From assembly GCA_023425025.1 (NCBI GenBank), contig JAFADG010000043.1:1-64000 (forward strand): a stretch of 64,000 nt of DNA, given 5' to 3'. The position numbers were made by a program, and so were the translations under genes. Below the pieces are notes generated by a model. The model did not search any database. It saw only the letters and a list, made by a program, of their open reading frames with translations, and was not told the origin of the DNA. Source of the stretch: Bacillota bacterium. Lineage in GTDB: Bacteria > Bacillota > Clostridia > Christensenellales > Aristaeellaceae. Below are positions 42,867 through 51,911 of the stretch, piece by piece (within the stretch, counting starts at the first letter, position 1; each line of letters starts with the position of its first letter).

Positions 42867-43847
42867 TCAGCAGATTCTGGGCAGCCCTTCGCCCTGCAGC
42901 GGCGGAAGCATACGCCGGCCGCCAAGGTCCGTGCGCAGCGATACGCCTTTGCCCTCCGTTACATGCCCAATGATGGCGGCATCCTTGCCATACCGGCTGC
43001 CTTTTATGATATCCAGCGCCTGCTTGGCCGTCTCCCCGGGCACGATGGCAGCCAGCTTGCCCTCATTGCCCATGTAGATGGGGTCCAGGCCCAGGATGGC
43101 GCACAGCCCCCGGACTTCACGGTGCACAGGGAGGCGGCTTTCGGTAAGCTCAATGGCGCAGCCTGACGCGTCGGCGATCTCGTTGAGGATGGTGCCCAGG
43201 CCGCCCCGCGTCACGTCCCGGAGGCCGTGCAGGGGAATCCCCGCGTCCAGCAGCGCTTTTACCATGCCGCAAAGCGGCGCGGCGTCGCTTTGTATGGTGT
43301 TTTCTATGCCCATGCGGCTGGATAAAATGCAGGCGTGATGGTCGCCCAGCGTGCCGGATACAATCACCGCGTCGCCGGGCCTGGCATCGCGAATGCTGAC
43401 AGCCCGGCCCGCAATGGTCCCGATGCCGGCGGTGGTGATGGTCAGCCCGCCGTGGCCCTCGATGACCTTGGTATCCCCGGCCACAATTTTGATGTTTGCC
43501 TCGTCCGCGCACGCGCGCATGGAACGGGCGATCTTGTCCAGATCGTCTATCTCCATGCCTTCCTCAATGATGAATGAGGCAGTCAGGTACATGGGGACCG
43601 CCCCGGCCATTAAAAGGTCGTTGACGGTGCCGCATACGGACAGCCTTCCGACGTCCCCGCCTTGAAAAAACAGGGGCTTTACCACAAAGCCGTCTGTGGT
43701 CATGGCCAGCATGCCCGCGGGCATGGCGATGACCGCCGCGTCGCCCATGGGGTCCAGATACTCGTTGGTAAAGTGCTTCGCGAACACGGTGCGGATCAGT
43801 TCGTTCGTCTGCACGCCGCCGCCACCGTGGGCCATCTCGATTTTCAT
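42867..43847 (-). CDS. hypE: HypE, cyanide-ligand synthesis for [NiFe]-hydrogenase
   Basis: A 326-residue PurM-like ATPase. HypE accepts a carbamoyl group from HypF on its C-terminal Cys and dehydrates it to thiocyanate for the Fe(CN)2CO centre. The C-terminus PRIC carries the acceptor Cys326. The N-terminal HGGGGVQTNELI, MTTDGFVVKP and GGDVGRLSVCGTVNDLLM motifs are all present. It is the last gene of hypABFCDE, four bases after hypD. Confidence 0.96.
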   Translation of the reverse strand: MKIEMAHGGGGVQTNELIRTVFAKHFTNEYLDPMGDAAVIAMPAGMLAMTTDGFVVKPLFFQGGDVGRLSVCGTVNDLLMAGAVPMYLTASFIIEEGMEIDDLDKIARSMRACADEANIKIVAGDTKVIEGHGGLTITTAGIGTIAGRAVSIRDARPGDAVIVSGTLGDHHACILSSRMGIENTIQSDAAPLCGMVKALLDAGIPLHGLRDVTRGGLGTILNEIADASGCAIELTESRLPVHREVRGLCAILGLDPIYMGNEGKLAAIVPGETAKQALDIIKGSRYGKDAAIIGHVTEGKGVSLRTDLGGRRMLPPLQGEGLPRIC

Positions 43848-43851
43848 TCTC

Positions 43852-44886
43852 CTATCCCCTTAAAAAGATTCCGCAGGCACCCTCGGCGGATACCATGCAC
43901 GGCCCCACAGGATGGGCGGGGTCGCAGGCTTTCCCGTACAGCGGGCATTCGGGGGGCAGAATCCGCCCCAGCATCACATCGCCGCAGCGGCAGGCAGTGG
44001 GCTTTTCTCCAGACGGCACTTCCCCCGGCCAGGCGTTGTACTTTTCGTATTTGGGCTTAAGCGTTAGCCCCGAGCCGGGAATTTTGCCGATGCCCCGCCA
44101 CAAGGCGTCCGACGGCTCAAAATAGCGCAGCACGGCGTCCATGGCCAGCTTGTTTCCTTCCCTTGTGACGGCGCGCGCATACGTGTTTACAGCCCTGGGC
44201 TGCCCTGATTCCAGTTGATCCAGAATTTCCGCCAGCGCAATCAGAATATCCGGCCCCTCGAAACCGGCGACCACAAAGGGTTTTCGATACGCCTGTGCCA
44301 AGGGCTCATAGGCCGCGTACCCGATCAGGGCGGATACATGACCGGGGCACAAGAAAGCATCGATGCCGCCGGCCTCCCCGGCCAGAAAGCTTAATGGCTC
44401 TATCATGGTTTTCAGCGCGGAAAGGAGCTGGATATTTGTAAGCCCGATTTTCTCCGCTTCCATCAAAAGCAGCGCGTATACGGGCGCAGTAGTTTCAAAA
44501 CCGATAGCCGCCACTACGCAGGTTTCGTTTGGATGCTCCTTGGCATAGTCAAGTACCTGGTGGGGGGCGTGAAACATCAAAACGCGCCCGCCGGCGGCCT
44601 TGGCTCCGTTCAGGCTGAGCTTGCTGCCCGGCACCCTGAGCATATCGCCAAAGGCGAACACGCAGTGATTGGGCCGCATGGAGGTTTCCGCCAGCGCGTC
44701 AATATAACCCGGCTCCGTCACACATACGGGGCAGCCGGGGCCGGACACCAGGCGGATATTCTCCGGCATCAGCGAGCGCAGCCCGGAATGGACGATGGCG
44801 GCGGTGTGGGTGCCGCACACCTCCATAATGTTAAGCTTTGGCCCATCGTAACGCTGTAATCTTTTCAGTATGGCTTCAGTCATCAT
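43852..44886 (-). CDS. hypD: HypD, Fe(CN)2CO assembly scaffold
   Basis: A 344-residue [4Fe-4S] scaffold protein that, with HypC, holds the iron while CN and CO ligands are added. The conserved motifs are MEVCGTHTAAIV, SGPGCPVCVT, FGFETTAP-like AIGFETTAPVYA, and the C-terminal cysteines (CRCGDVMLG, CPLYGKAC, GPCMVSAEGACGIFL). Two ATGs (44886, 44883) follow GGAGG; the first is taken. It overlaps hypC by 11 bases. Confidence 0.95.
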   Translation of the reverse strand: MMTEAILKRLQRYDGPKLNIMEVCGTHTAAIVHSGLRSLMPENIRLVSGPGCPVCVTEPGYIDALAETSMRPNHCVFAFGDMLRVPGSKLSLNGAKAAGGRVLMFHAPHQVLDYAKEHPNETCVVAAIGFETTAPVYALLLMEAEKIGLTNIQLLSALKTMIEPLSFLAGEAGGIDAFLCPGHVSALIGYAAYEPLAQAYRKPFVVAGFEGPDILIALAEILDQLESGQPRAVNTYARAVTREGNKLAMDAVLRYFEPSDALWRGIGKIPGSGLTLKPKYEKYNAWPGEVPSGEKPTACRCGDVMLGRILPPECPLYGKACDPAHPVGPCMVSAEGACGIFLRG

Positions 44887-45100
44887 CCGCCGCCTCCGCC
44901 ACCTCACGGCCTAAATCCAACAGTTCCCGGGCCGCCTCTTCGGACATGATCTGCATGGCGTAGCCCGCGTGCATCAGCACCCAGTCGCCAATTTGAGGGT
45001 TTACAAAGCCCACATGGGCGCGGGTCAGGTTGCCCAGCACATCCACCTTGGCCCAATCGTCTTCCAATAAAATGACCTTGCCTACCGTGGCAACGCACAT
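44876..45100 (-). CDS. hypC: HypC, hydrogenase maturation chaperone
   Basis: A 74-residue chaperone that partners HypD and delivers the Fe(CN)2CO unit. HypC must expose an N-terminal Cys after Met removal, so the start is set at the ATG at 45100, giving MCVATVGKV, with GAGGTGA 5 bases upstream; an ATG three codons earlier would bury the Cys. The beta-barrel core (DDWAKVDVLGN, IGDWVLMHAGYAMQIM) is typical. The acidic C-terminus ends EAADDD. Confidence 0.93.
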   Translation of the reverse strand: MCVATVGKVILLEDDWAKVDVLGNLTRAHVGFVNPQIGDWVLMHAGYAMQIMSEEAARELLDLGREVAEAADDD

Positions 45101-45105
45101 ACCTT

Positions 45106-47337
45106 TCACCTCGATGCGATAAATGCTTGTCCCAGGCTGATTCCCCCATCTCCGGGAGGCACCTGGCGGTTAACGTAACCCCTGATTCCCCTGGCTTGAA
45201 GCTTCTCAACACACCACGTGTGCAGCAGCCGGTTCAAAAACACCCCGCCGGACAGCGCTACGTCATATACATCATGACGGCGGCAGAGCACGGTGCATAT
45301 CCGCTCCACCATATCGGCAACGGCCAGATGGAAGCCCAGCGCCAAGGAAGGCATATCCCCGCCTGCTTTCAGCGCACGTATCACCGGCTGCCAGTCGGCC
45401 AGAATGCGTCCATCCTCCTCAGTGATGTCAAAAGCCATGGGGGAGGGAGGGACACCCGCCCGCCGGGCCAGTTCCGCGGCCTGTTCCAGCAGAATGGCGC
45501 ATTCGCCCTCATACCCGTTTTTGTGGCAGATTTGGAGCAGGGAGGAAGCGGCGTCAAACAGCCGGCCCATGCTGGATGTAGTTATGGTATTGATGTTCAG
45601 CTCCAGCACCCTTTTCAGTATGGGCCAATCCGGATAATCCTCCGGTATGAGGCCGCTTGCCCACGCAAAGCAGGCGGCTGTTTTTTGGCCATCCTTCATG
45701 GATTCATCGCCGCCGACGATGGCAGCGGGCAAAAGATGGCCCAGGCGCTGAAATTCCGCCCCTTTGCACAGCAGGAATTCGCCGCCCCAGATGGTGCCGT
45801 CGGTGCCGTAGCCGGTGCCGTCGAAGGCCACCCCCAGCACCCTGTTCAGCCCGTGCTCGGCCATGACCGAACCGATGTGTGCATGGTGATGCTGTATGGC
45901 ATGAACGGGCAAAGGAAGGCTTTTTGCGTAATCCGTGCTGAAATAGCGGGGATGCATATCGCACGCGGCTCTGTCGGGCTTATGATCAAGCAGCCGTGAT
46001 AAGTTATCGTGAAGCTGCCCGTAGCGCTCATTGCAGCCCATGTCTTCCAGGTCACCGATGTGGGGGCCGATATAAGCGCAGTCGGATTTTAACAGGCAGA
46101 ATGCCGCCTTCATATCCCCGCCGGCGGCAAATACCTGCCGGCCAGTGGAAGCCATAGGAATGGGCAGCGGCGCGTAACCCCTGGCCCGGCGAAGGATTTG
46201 GGGCAGATTGTCGATGATCCTGGCCACCGAATCATCCAACGGGTTTGCGATGTCACGGTTGTGGGCAAGCACCCCTCTGAGCCTTTTCCCGGCAAAGGCC
46301 AGCATTTGCGCATCACCGCACAAAAGCGGCGAGCCGCTGACGTTGGCGCTGGTCATCACCAGCGCGTGAACGCCGTGCTTTGACACTGCATCCAGCAGCA
46401 GGTGATGAACGGGGGTGTAGGGCAGAAAACAGCCGTAATCCAGGCTGCCCTGGGCAACATTGTGGCTGAATACCGGGTTTTTGACGGACAAAAGCACAAT
46501 CGGCCGGGCAAAGCTTTGCAAAAGCTGCCGCTCCGCATCCGATACATGGCACACGGCTTCGATATCGTCGATGGTGTGGAACATCAGCGCGAAGGGTTTG
46601 CCCTCCCGGCCCTTCAGCGCGCGAAGAAGCTCCACGGGCGCCTCTGCCGGCAGGCAGCACAAATGATAGCCGCCGATGCCCTTGATGGCAACAATGCCGC
46701 CGCCCAGAATATCCTTCGCAGCCCTTGCGATGGGGCTATTATCATACGCCCCTGCATCCGTTTCATACCAAAGCTTCGGCCCGCAATGAGGGCAGGCGAT
46801 GGTCTGGGCGTGATAGCGCCTGTCGTCGGGGTCGCCGTATTCTCCGGCGCACTTTTCACACATAGGAAAAATACTCATCGTCACGCTTTCCCGGTCGTAG
46901 GGTAGCGCTTGAATAATGCTGTATCTAGGCCCGCAGGCGGCGCAGCTGATGAAAGGATGCTGATAGCGCCTGTTTGCAGGGTCGTAAAGTTCCCGAAGGC
47001 AGTCATCGCATACCGGCGCGTCCGGCGGGACGATGGCCGGCAGAACATCCGCCGGCGCGCTTGCGCTGTGCATGATTTCAAAGCCCTGACGCAAAAAGGG
47101 CGCCATAGGCTTTACAATCATTTGCAGTATGGAAAATCTGGCCTGAATCTCATTTGTCAGCGCGCTCACCGCATCCTCTGTGCCGCAGATGGCGCACTCG
47201 GCACAGCCGCCCGCGTTTTTCACCCAGCCGGTAATGCCCATTTCTCTGGCCAGTCTGGCCACCGTGGGCCGAAAGCCCACGCCCTGCACCGCGCCGGAGA
47301 AGGTTACCTGCCGGTATGTACGCGCTTGTTCAGCCAC
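45106..47337 (-). CDS. hypF: HypF, carbamoyltransferase for cyanide-ligand synthesis
   Basis: A 743-residue enzyme with the usual order: acylphosphatase domain (about 1-92, VQGVGFRPTVARLA), two zinc fingers (CDDCLRELYD, CAACGPR, CEKCAGEYGD, CPHCGPK), a YrdC-like domain (IKGIGGYHLCC, TSANVSGSP) and the C-terminal carbamoyl-transferase domain (HHHAHIGSVMAEH, GVAFDGTGYGTDGTIWGGEF, LSGGVFLNRLL). It uses carbamoyl phosphate and ATP to carbamoylate HypE. It is full length, with the gene start overlapping the hypB end by 34 bases. Confidence 0.96.
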   Translation of the reverse strand: MAEQARTYRQVTFSGAVQGVGFRPTVARLAREMGITGWVKNAGGCAECAICGTEDAVSALTNEIQARFSILQMIVKPMAPFLRQGFEIMHSASAPADVLPAIVPPDAPVCDDCLRELYDPANRRYQHPFISCAACGPRYSIIQALPYDRESVTMSIFPMCEKCAGEYGDPDDRRYHAQTIACPHCGPKLWYETDAGAYDNSPIARAAKDILGGGIVAIKGIGGYHLCCLPAEAPVELLRALKGREGKPFALMFHTIDDIEAVCHVSDAERQLLQSFARPIVLLSVKNPVFSHNVAQGSLDYGCFLPYTPVHHLLLDAVSKHGVHALVMTSANVSGSPLLCGDAQMLAFAGKRLRGVLAHNRDIANPLDDSVARIIDNLPQILRRARGYAPLPIPMASTGRQVFAAGGDMKAAFCLLKSDCAYIGPHIGDLEDMGCNERYGQLHDNLSRLLDHKPDRAACDMHPRYFSTDYAKSLPLPVHAIQHHHAHIGSVMAEHGLNRVLGVAFDGTGYGTDGTIWGGEFLLCKGAEFQRLGHLLPAAIVGGDESMKDGQKTAACFAWASGLIPEDYPDWPILKRVLELNINTITTSSMGRLFDAASSLLQICHKNGYEGECAILLEQAAELARRAGVPPSPMAFDITEEDGRILADWQPVIRALKAGGDMPSLALGFHLAVADMVERICTVLCRRHDVYDVALSGGVFLNRLLHTWCVEKLQARGIRGYVNRQVPPGDGGISLGQAFIASR

Positions 47338-47951
47338 TGGGCTACCTCGTTAAATCCCTCGCCGGTGCGGGAGCACACGTGGAACACATTCACATGGGGA
47401 TTGAGGGCGCGCACGCCTTTCATAAAGAAGCCCTCGTCAAACTCTACATACGGCTTCAGGTCGGTCTTGTTGAGCAGGATCACATCGGCCTTTTCAAACG
47501 CCAGGGGATATTTGTAGGGCTTGTCGCTGCCCTCGGTGACGGCGGTGATCAAAAGCTTGATGTGCTCGCCGATCATAAATTCCGCGGGGCACACCAGGTT
47601 GCCGATATTCTCAATAAACAAAAAGCTGTCGTTAAGTGAAAGCGCCTCCGCCGCGTCCCTGATCAGCGGCGAATCCAGATGGCAGGCGCCGTGGGTGTTG
47701 ATTTGGTGGGCGGTAATGCCGAGCGCTGTCAGCTTGGCCGTATCGATATCCGACTCGATGTCCCCCTCGATCACGGCTGCTTTTAAGGCAAGCAGGGGAA
47801 TCAATTTGGTCAGAACGCTTGTTTTGCCCACGCCCGGCGCACCCATGACGTTGACGCAGTATACGCCGTCACGTGTGAGCTTTTGGTTCAGTTCCTGCGC
47901 CAGGTCCTCATTGCGCTTGTGTACGGATTCCTGGATATTAATCTGGGTCAT
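47304..47951 (-). CDS. hypB: HypB, nickel-insertion GTPase
   Basis: A 215-residue SIMIBI GTPase that, with HypA, loads nickel into the large subunit. The P-loop GAPGVGKTS is at residues 37-45; VIEGDIESDIDT, FIENIGNLVCPAEF and LLNKTDL are the other nucleotide-binding motifs. HGACHLD holds the conserved metal-site Cys and His at the dimer face. It lacks the long N-terminal His-rich stretch of some HypB proteins, so nickel storage may rest elsewhere, for example in the His-rich LarC loop (speculative). It overlaps hypA by 14 bases. Confidence 0.95.
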   Translation of the reverse strand: MTQINIQESVHKRNEDLAQELNQKLTRDGVYCVNVMGAPGVGKTSVLTKLIPLLALKAAVIEGDIESDIDTAKLTALGITAHQINTHGACHLDSPLIRDAAEALSLNDSFLFIENIGNLVCPAEFMIGEHIKLLITAVTEGSDKPYKYPLAFEKADVILLNKTDLKPYVEFDEGFFMKGVRALNPHVNVFHVCSRTGEGFNEVAQWLNKRVHTGR

Positions 47952-48291
47952 TTTCTTCTACCTCGATTGCCTTGACATAGAATTCGCGCCCGATGTCGGT
48001 GAGCCGGCCCTGGCCGCCGCAGGGGCATTCAAAGGAAAAGGGTTTGCGTTCAAACAGCTCTCCGCAGGTCTCGCAGCGCAAAAGGGGCTTGACGCGCTCG
48101 ATTTCGATTTCCGCCCCCTGGCAGATGCTGTCCGCGGCGAGCAAGTCAAAGTACATTTTGATGCAATCCGCCAGGTATCCCGTGGCGTCGCCCACCACCA
48201 GAAAGATTTTGCTGACGGTCCGGGCGCCTTGCTCCCGGGCGGCTTTGGAGGCGATTTCGACGATCTGCCGTGCGATGGGATATTCGTGCAC
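47938..48291 (-). CDS. hypA: HypA, nickel metallochaperone
   Basis: A 117-residue nickel chaperone. HypA binds nickel through its N-terminal Met-His-Glu, so GTG at 48291 (giving MHEYPIARQIVEIA) is chosen over an ATG twelve codons upstream; GGAG lies 8 bases before it. The zinc domain reads CETCGELF and then FECPCGG, so the second pair is C-x-C rather than the usual C-x-x-C. That is a small oddity, perhaps tolerated through a shifted loop. It is the first gene of the hyp operon. Confidence 0.92.
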   Translation of the reverse strand: MHEYPIARQIVEIASKAAREQGARTVSKIFLVVGDATGYLADCIKMYFDLLAADSICQGAEIEIERVKPLLRCETCGELFERKPFSFECPCGGQGRLTDIGREFYVKAIEVEENDPD

Positions 48292-48338
48292 CTGCTTGTC
48301 TCCTCGGGCTTTGCAATCATTGGTCAAAGCCTGCTGCT

Positions 48339-48366
48339 ATTATAGTCCTTCCCGGGGGAAAGTCAA
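48339..48366 (-). promoter_or_regulatory. Promoter of the hypABFCDE operon
   Basis: On the minus strand TTGACT (48361-48366) and a perfect TATAAT (48339-48344) are separated by 16 bases, giving a leader of about 40 bases before hypA. Confidence 0.75.
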
Positions 48367-48679
48367 GTTTGCCCGCGCCGCGGTGTGTATGCGGTTACCT
48401 GCGTGCGGGAACAAGAAAGGAAGCCAGTATTTCCCGGATGCATTGCACCGCCCCTTTGTACCGTTGCATGGATAGCATACTTGTTCCCCCTGCTGCCGGG
48501 CGTGCATGATTTGCCGCGCCATGCCATAGGATGCGTTATGGGAGGCGGTGCGGCCATGCGCCGCCGGCAGCCGCCAGGGGACATGCGGCACGCGGTTTTA
48601 CGGAAATTGTATCAATAAATGCAGGAATATGCGGTCAAATGATATATTAAGTATAAAATGACAATTTTGATCGAACTGC

Positions 48680-48708
48680 TTGACTTTTTTATATATCTAA
48701 AATACACT
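48680..48708 (+). promoter_or_regulatory. Promoter of the family 5 transporter operon
   Basis: TTGACT (48680-48685) and TACACT (48703-48708) are spaced by 17 bases, inside very AT-rich DNA. The expected leader is about 105 bases and includes the hairpin at 48762-48793. Confidence 0.65.
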
Positions 48709-48761
48709 AATAGTAAGATATATGCAGAGATTCAATTGAGAAAAGGTGCCTGTGGATTGTT

Positions 48762-48793
48762 CACGACGAAAGACGGAGAATCCGTTTGTCGTG
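48762..48793 (+). promoter_or_regulatory. Leader hairpin just before the ribosome site
   Basis: CACGAC pairs with GTCGTG and, inside, ACGGA pairs with TCCGT, around a short GAA loop. The structure ends 19 bases before the AAGGAGG of the solute-binding-protein gene. It could stabilise the 5' end of this highly expressed type of mRNA or be a protein-binding site. No T-run follows, so it is not a terminator. Confidence 0.6.
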
Positions 48794-48821
48794 TTCATAA
48801 ATAAAAAGGAGGTAACCTATC

Positions 48822-50711
48822 ATGCGCAAAACCCTGTCCATTCTCCTTGCGCTGGCGATGCTGATCACGCTCGCCCCTATGGCGCTGGCAGAGGAGATGA
48901 CCGAAGTCGGCACCCCCCGCGCGGAAACCCTCATCGTTGAAACTCAGACCCCGACCGATGTGCCGGGACAGTTCAACTCCTATATGCAGGGCACGCAAAT
49001 GGGCTTCGGTATCCATCAGCTGATGTCTGCGATGATGTGGGAAATGGACACCGTCAGCGGCGAGCAGTTTGGCGAGGTGGCCGACGGCATGCCTGTTTCC
49101 AACGAAGATTTCACCGAGCATACGGTGAAAATCCGCCAGGGCATCAAGTGGTCCGACGGCGAAGACCTCACCGCGGATGACGTAGTTTTCACCTTCAACA
49201 TGATCATGTCCAACCCCGGTATCAATGCAAGCTCTTATTACAACACCGTGTTCGCCTCCGTTGAGAAGGTGGACGACTATACCGTAAAAATCGTGACGAA
49301 GGAAGCGTTCCCCCGCCTGTCCCTGCGCTTTGGCGTCACCATCTGGGGCAATGACCTGCGCATCGTTCCCGAACACATCTACTCCCAGCAGGCTGATGTC
49401 ACCACGTTCAAGGACAGCGCTCCCGTCGTGGCCGGCCCCTACACCGTCAAGTCCTATGACGAGCTGGGCAAGTGGATCCTCTACGAGCGCCGCGAAGACT
49501 GGCAGAACAGCACCGTCGGCGTTGTGACCGGCAAAATGCCCCAGGCCAAGTACATCTGGGTCAAAGTGCTGGGCGATGACACCACCCGCCAGATGGCCAT
49601 GATCAACAACGAAGTTGACATCCTTTGCGAGGTCACCCCCGAAATCCTGGAAGTCATGACCTCCGCCAACCCCAATATCGCCGCCTGGTACAAAGAATTC
49701 CCCTACGCCACCAGCGACGACCCCTGCTCCAAGGGCCTTTCCTTCCAGATGGCCAAAGAGCCCTACAACAACCCCGATTTCCGTTGGGGCATCGCGCTGG
49801 CGATGAACTTTGACGAAATCTCCATGAATATCTTTGACGGCGTAGGCCGCGCCAGCCCCCTGCCCATGCTCACCGCCACCAGCGCCATGCAGGAGCTGTA
49901 CTTCAAGCCCCTGATGCCTTGGCTCGAGGCGTTCGAACTGGATCTGGGCGACGGCACCACCGTGAAGCCCTTTGACACCGGCTATGCCGAGCGCATCGGC
50001 AAGGCCCTGCGCGACCAGGGCAAGAACATCCCCACCGACCAGGACGCTCTGATTGACATGTTCGGCCTGGGCTGCTGGAAGTATGATCCCGCCGCCGCCG
50101 AGAAGCTCCTGGTCAAGGCCGGCTTGGAAAAGAAGGCTGATGGCTGGTACTTCAAGGGCGAACCCTTCACCATCGCGATGACCTACCTGGCCAACACCGA
50201 AGCCCAGGCCGGCCGCGGCACCCAGGCTGCCTATGACCAGTTGATGAAGTTTGGTCTGAACTGCACGTTGTCCAGCGAAAGCAGCGCCACCTGGGATACC
50301 AACGGCTTTACCGGAAACTTCGAAATCGCCGGCTATTGGCCCACCGGCTTCATCACCAAGGACATCTACTCCCAGATCAGCGGCTGGGATGCCGACTTGA
50401 TCGTACCCCTTGGCGAGCGCGGATCCGGCCAGGCTTCCCGCTGGAACAACGCCGAAGCCACCGAGATCATCCATCAGCTGGCGAAGCTGTCTCCCGAAGA
50501 CGAAAAGTCCTACGAGCTGGCCATGGATTTCATGAAGATCGCCATCAAGGAACTGCCCTTCATCGGCTTCCACTCCGGCGTGAAGTTCGTGCCCACCAAC
50601 AGCACCCTGTGGACCAACTACCCCAGCGCCGAGAATCCCTACAACGGGCCCTGGTGGTGGTGGAGCTGCTTCAAGTACATCACGACCGAAATCACCCCCG
50701 TTGCCAAGTAA
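48822..50711 (+). CDS. Family 5 ABC transporter solute-binding protein
   Basis: A 629-residue extracellular binding protein of the peptide/nickel/oligosaccharide family (SBP_bac_5). A signal peptide (cleavage near PMALA) lacks a lipobox. The family signature is visible as FTEHTVKIRQGIKWSDGEDLTADDVVFTF (about residues 94-122; family-typical W-S-D-G motif). The Trp-rich end (GPWWWWSCFKYI) is unusual. Family 5 proteins in such loci often take up oligosaccharides, and the GH38 gene downstream suggests a mannoside. AAGGAGG precedes the ATG at 48822. Confidence 0.9.
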   Translation: MRKTLSILLALAMLITLAPMALAEEMTEVGTPRAETLIVETQTPTDVPGQFNSYMQGTQMGFGIHQLMSAMMWEMDTVSGEQFGEVADGMPVSNEDFTEHTVKIRQGIKWSDGEDLTADDVVFTFNMIMSNPGINASSYYNTVFASVEKVDDYTVKIVTKEAFPRLSLRFGVTIWGNDLRIVPEHIYSQQADVTTFKDSAPVVAGPYTVKSYDELGKWILYERREDWQNSTVGVVTGKMPQAKYIWVKVLGDDTTRQMAMINNEVDILCEVTPEILEVMTSANPNIAAWYKEFPYATSDDPCSKGLSFQMAKEPYNNPDFRWGIALAMNFDEISMNIFDGVGRASPLPMLTATSAMQELYFKPLMPWLEAFELDLGDGTTVKPFDTGYAERIGKALRDQGKNIPTDQDALIDMFGLGCWKYDPAAAEKLLVKAGLEKKADGWYFKGEPFTIAMTYLANTEAQAGRGTQAAYDQLMKFGLNCTLSSESSATWDTNGFTGNFEIAGYWPTGFITKDIYSQISGWDADLIVPLGERGSGQASRWNNAEATEIIHQLAKLSPEDEKSYELAMDFMKIAIKELPFIGFHSGVKFVPTNSTLWTNYPSAENPYNGPWWWWSCFKYITTEITPVAK

Positions 50712-50748
50712 GCTCTGAACCCGTAGCCTTGTAAAGGCAGGGCGAACC

Positions 50749-50790
50749 GAGGCACGCGCCGCCGCATAAGTTGCGCGTGCCTCCTTCTTT
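50749..50790 (+). terminator. Hairpin after the solute-binding-protein gene
   Basis: GAGGCACGCGC and GCGCGTGCCTC form a perfect 11 bp stem with a 13-base loop, followed by CTTCTTTATT. It probably reduces read-through into the permease genes. Confidence 0.75.
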
Positions 50791-50894
50791 ATTGTATCGG
50801 CTGGGCGGCATACAGGATGTCAAAGTCATCGTATACTATGCCGTCACACATGCTTTCTGATTTGACTTGCTTACATAGCAAAGGGGTGCAGCCA

Positions 50895-51893
50895 TTGAAA
50901 TTTTGGAAGTATTTCGGCCTCCGCCTCTTGACGTGGGCCTTGACCATTTTGATAGGCGTCACATTTATCTTTTTCATTCCGCGCATGTTCCCCTCGGACC
51001 CTGTGGAGAGCATGATCGGCCAAATTCAATCCCGCTCCGGGCAGATGGACCCCGTGCAGATGGAAGCGCTGCGCAGCTCCCTGCGCGTTCAGTTCGGCTT
51101 GGAGGGATCGCTGATTGACCAGTACCTTTCCTTCCTGTGGAAGGGTCTTTTGCATTTTGACTTCGGCCCGTCCCTGATGAGCTATCCCTCCCCTGCGGGA
51201 GAGATCATCAGCACCTATCTTCCCTACACCATAGGCTTGTCGCTGACCACCACCATATTCGCGTGGGTGATCGGCAATGTCATTGGCCTGCTGGCCGGCT
51301 TCCGCAAGAACAAACGCTCCTCCAAAATACTGGAGGGCATCGCCATATGTATCTATCCCATCCCTTACTTTATCATTGCGCTGATATTGCAGATTGTGTT
51401 TTCGTTTGTTCTGGGCTGGTTCCCGCTGCAAACAACCATCAGCAATATGGGCGGGTTTGGTATGTTTATCTCCTCGCTGCTCAAGGCGTCGGTGCTGCCC
51501 GGCATCTCCCTGCTGCTGTTGGGCACCGGTTGGTGGATCATCTCCATGAAGTCCCTGTCCGGCACGACGGCGGAAGAGGATTTTGTGCTTTACGCCCGCT
51601 ACCGCGGCCTGTCGGAGGGCCGAATAGGCCTCGGCTACGTGTTCCGCAATTCCATACTGACCCAGATCACGGCCCTGGCCATGAGCTTGGGCGGCGTGTT
51701 CAATGGTTCGATCATGACGGAGATCATATTCCAGTATCCCGGCGTAGGCACGCTGATTCAAAAGGCGATCCTGCAGTCGGATTACAACATGATCCTGGGC
51801 TGCATCACCATTTCCATCGTCGCCATCTCGACCATGACGCTGATTGCCGACCTGGTCTATCCGTTTATCGATCCGCGTATCCGCTATAGCTGA
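50895..51893 (+). CDS. Family 5 ABC transporter permease (DppB-like)
   Basis: A 332-residue permease of the DppB/OppB class. An N-terminal helix (LLTWALTILIGVTFIFFIPRM) is followed by an external loop and five helices. The coupling loop is EEDFVLYARYRGLSEGRIGLGYVFRN. The start is taken as TTG at 50895, because AAGGGGTG lies 6 bases upstream and it gives the usual short N-terminus. The in-frame ATGs from 50817 would add about 26 residues without a ribosome site. Confidence 0.87.
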   Translation: MKFWKYFGLRLLTWALTILIGVTFIFFIPRMFPSDPVESMIGQIQSRSGQMDPVQMEALRSSLRVQFGLEGSLIDQYLSFLWKGLLHFDFGPSLMSYPSPAGEIISTYLPYTIGLSLTTTIFAWVIGNVIGLLAGFRKNKRSSKILEGIAICIYPIPYFIIALILQIVFSFVLGWFPLQTTISNMGGFGMFISSLLKASVLPGISLLLLGTGWWIISMKSLSGTTAEEDFVLYARYRGLSEGRIGLGYVFRNSILTQITALAMSLGGVFNGSIMTEIIFQYPGVGTLIQKAILQSDYNMILGCITISIVAISTMTLIADLVYPFIDPRIRYS

Positions 51894-51911
51894 GAAAGGA
51901 GGGGCAGGCGT

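Larger units (their letters stand above)
48292..48821. other. Gene-free divergent region between hypA and the mannoside locus
   Basis: It holds the hyp promoter (48339-48366), then about 300 bases with no recognisable gene or fold. Short open frames exist on both strands there but lack ribosome sites. An AT-rich segment follows with the promoter at 48680-48708 and the leader hairpin at 48762-48793. Confidence 0.6.

Noticed and set aside
48340..48618. Small open frames on both strands upstream of the mannoside locus
   Set aside because: No ribosome sites, odd composition (Arg/Pro/Cys-rich), and one overlaps the hyp promoter.
48795..50573. A 592-codon minus-strand open frame opposite the solute-binding-protein gene
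   Set aside because: It is a GC-driven shadow: Gly/His/Val-rich, no family match, no ribosome site, while the plus strand encodes a clear family 5 binding protein.
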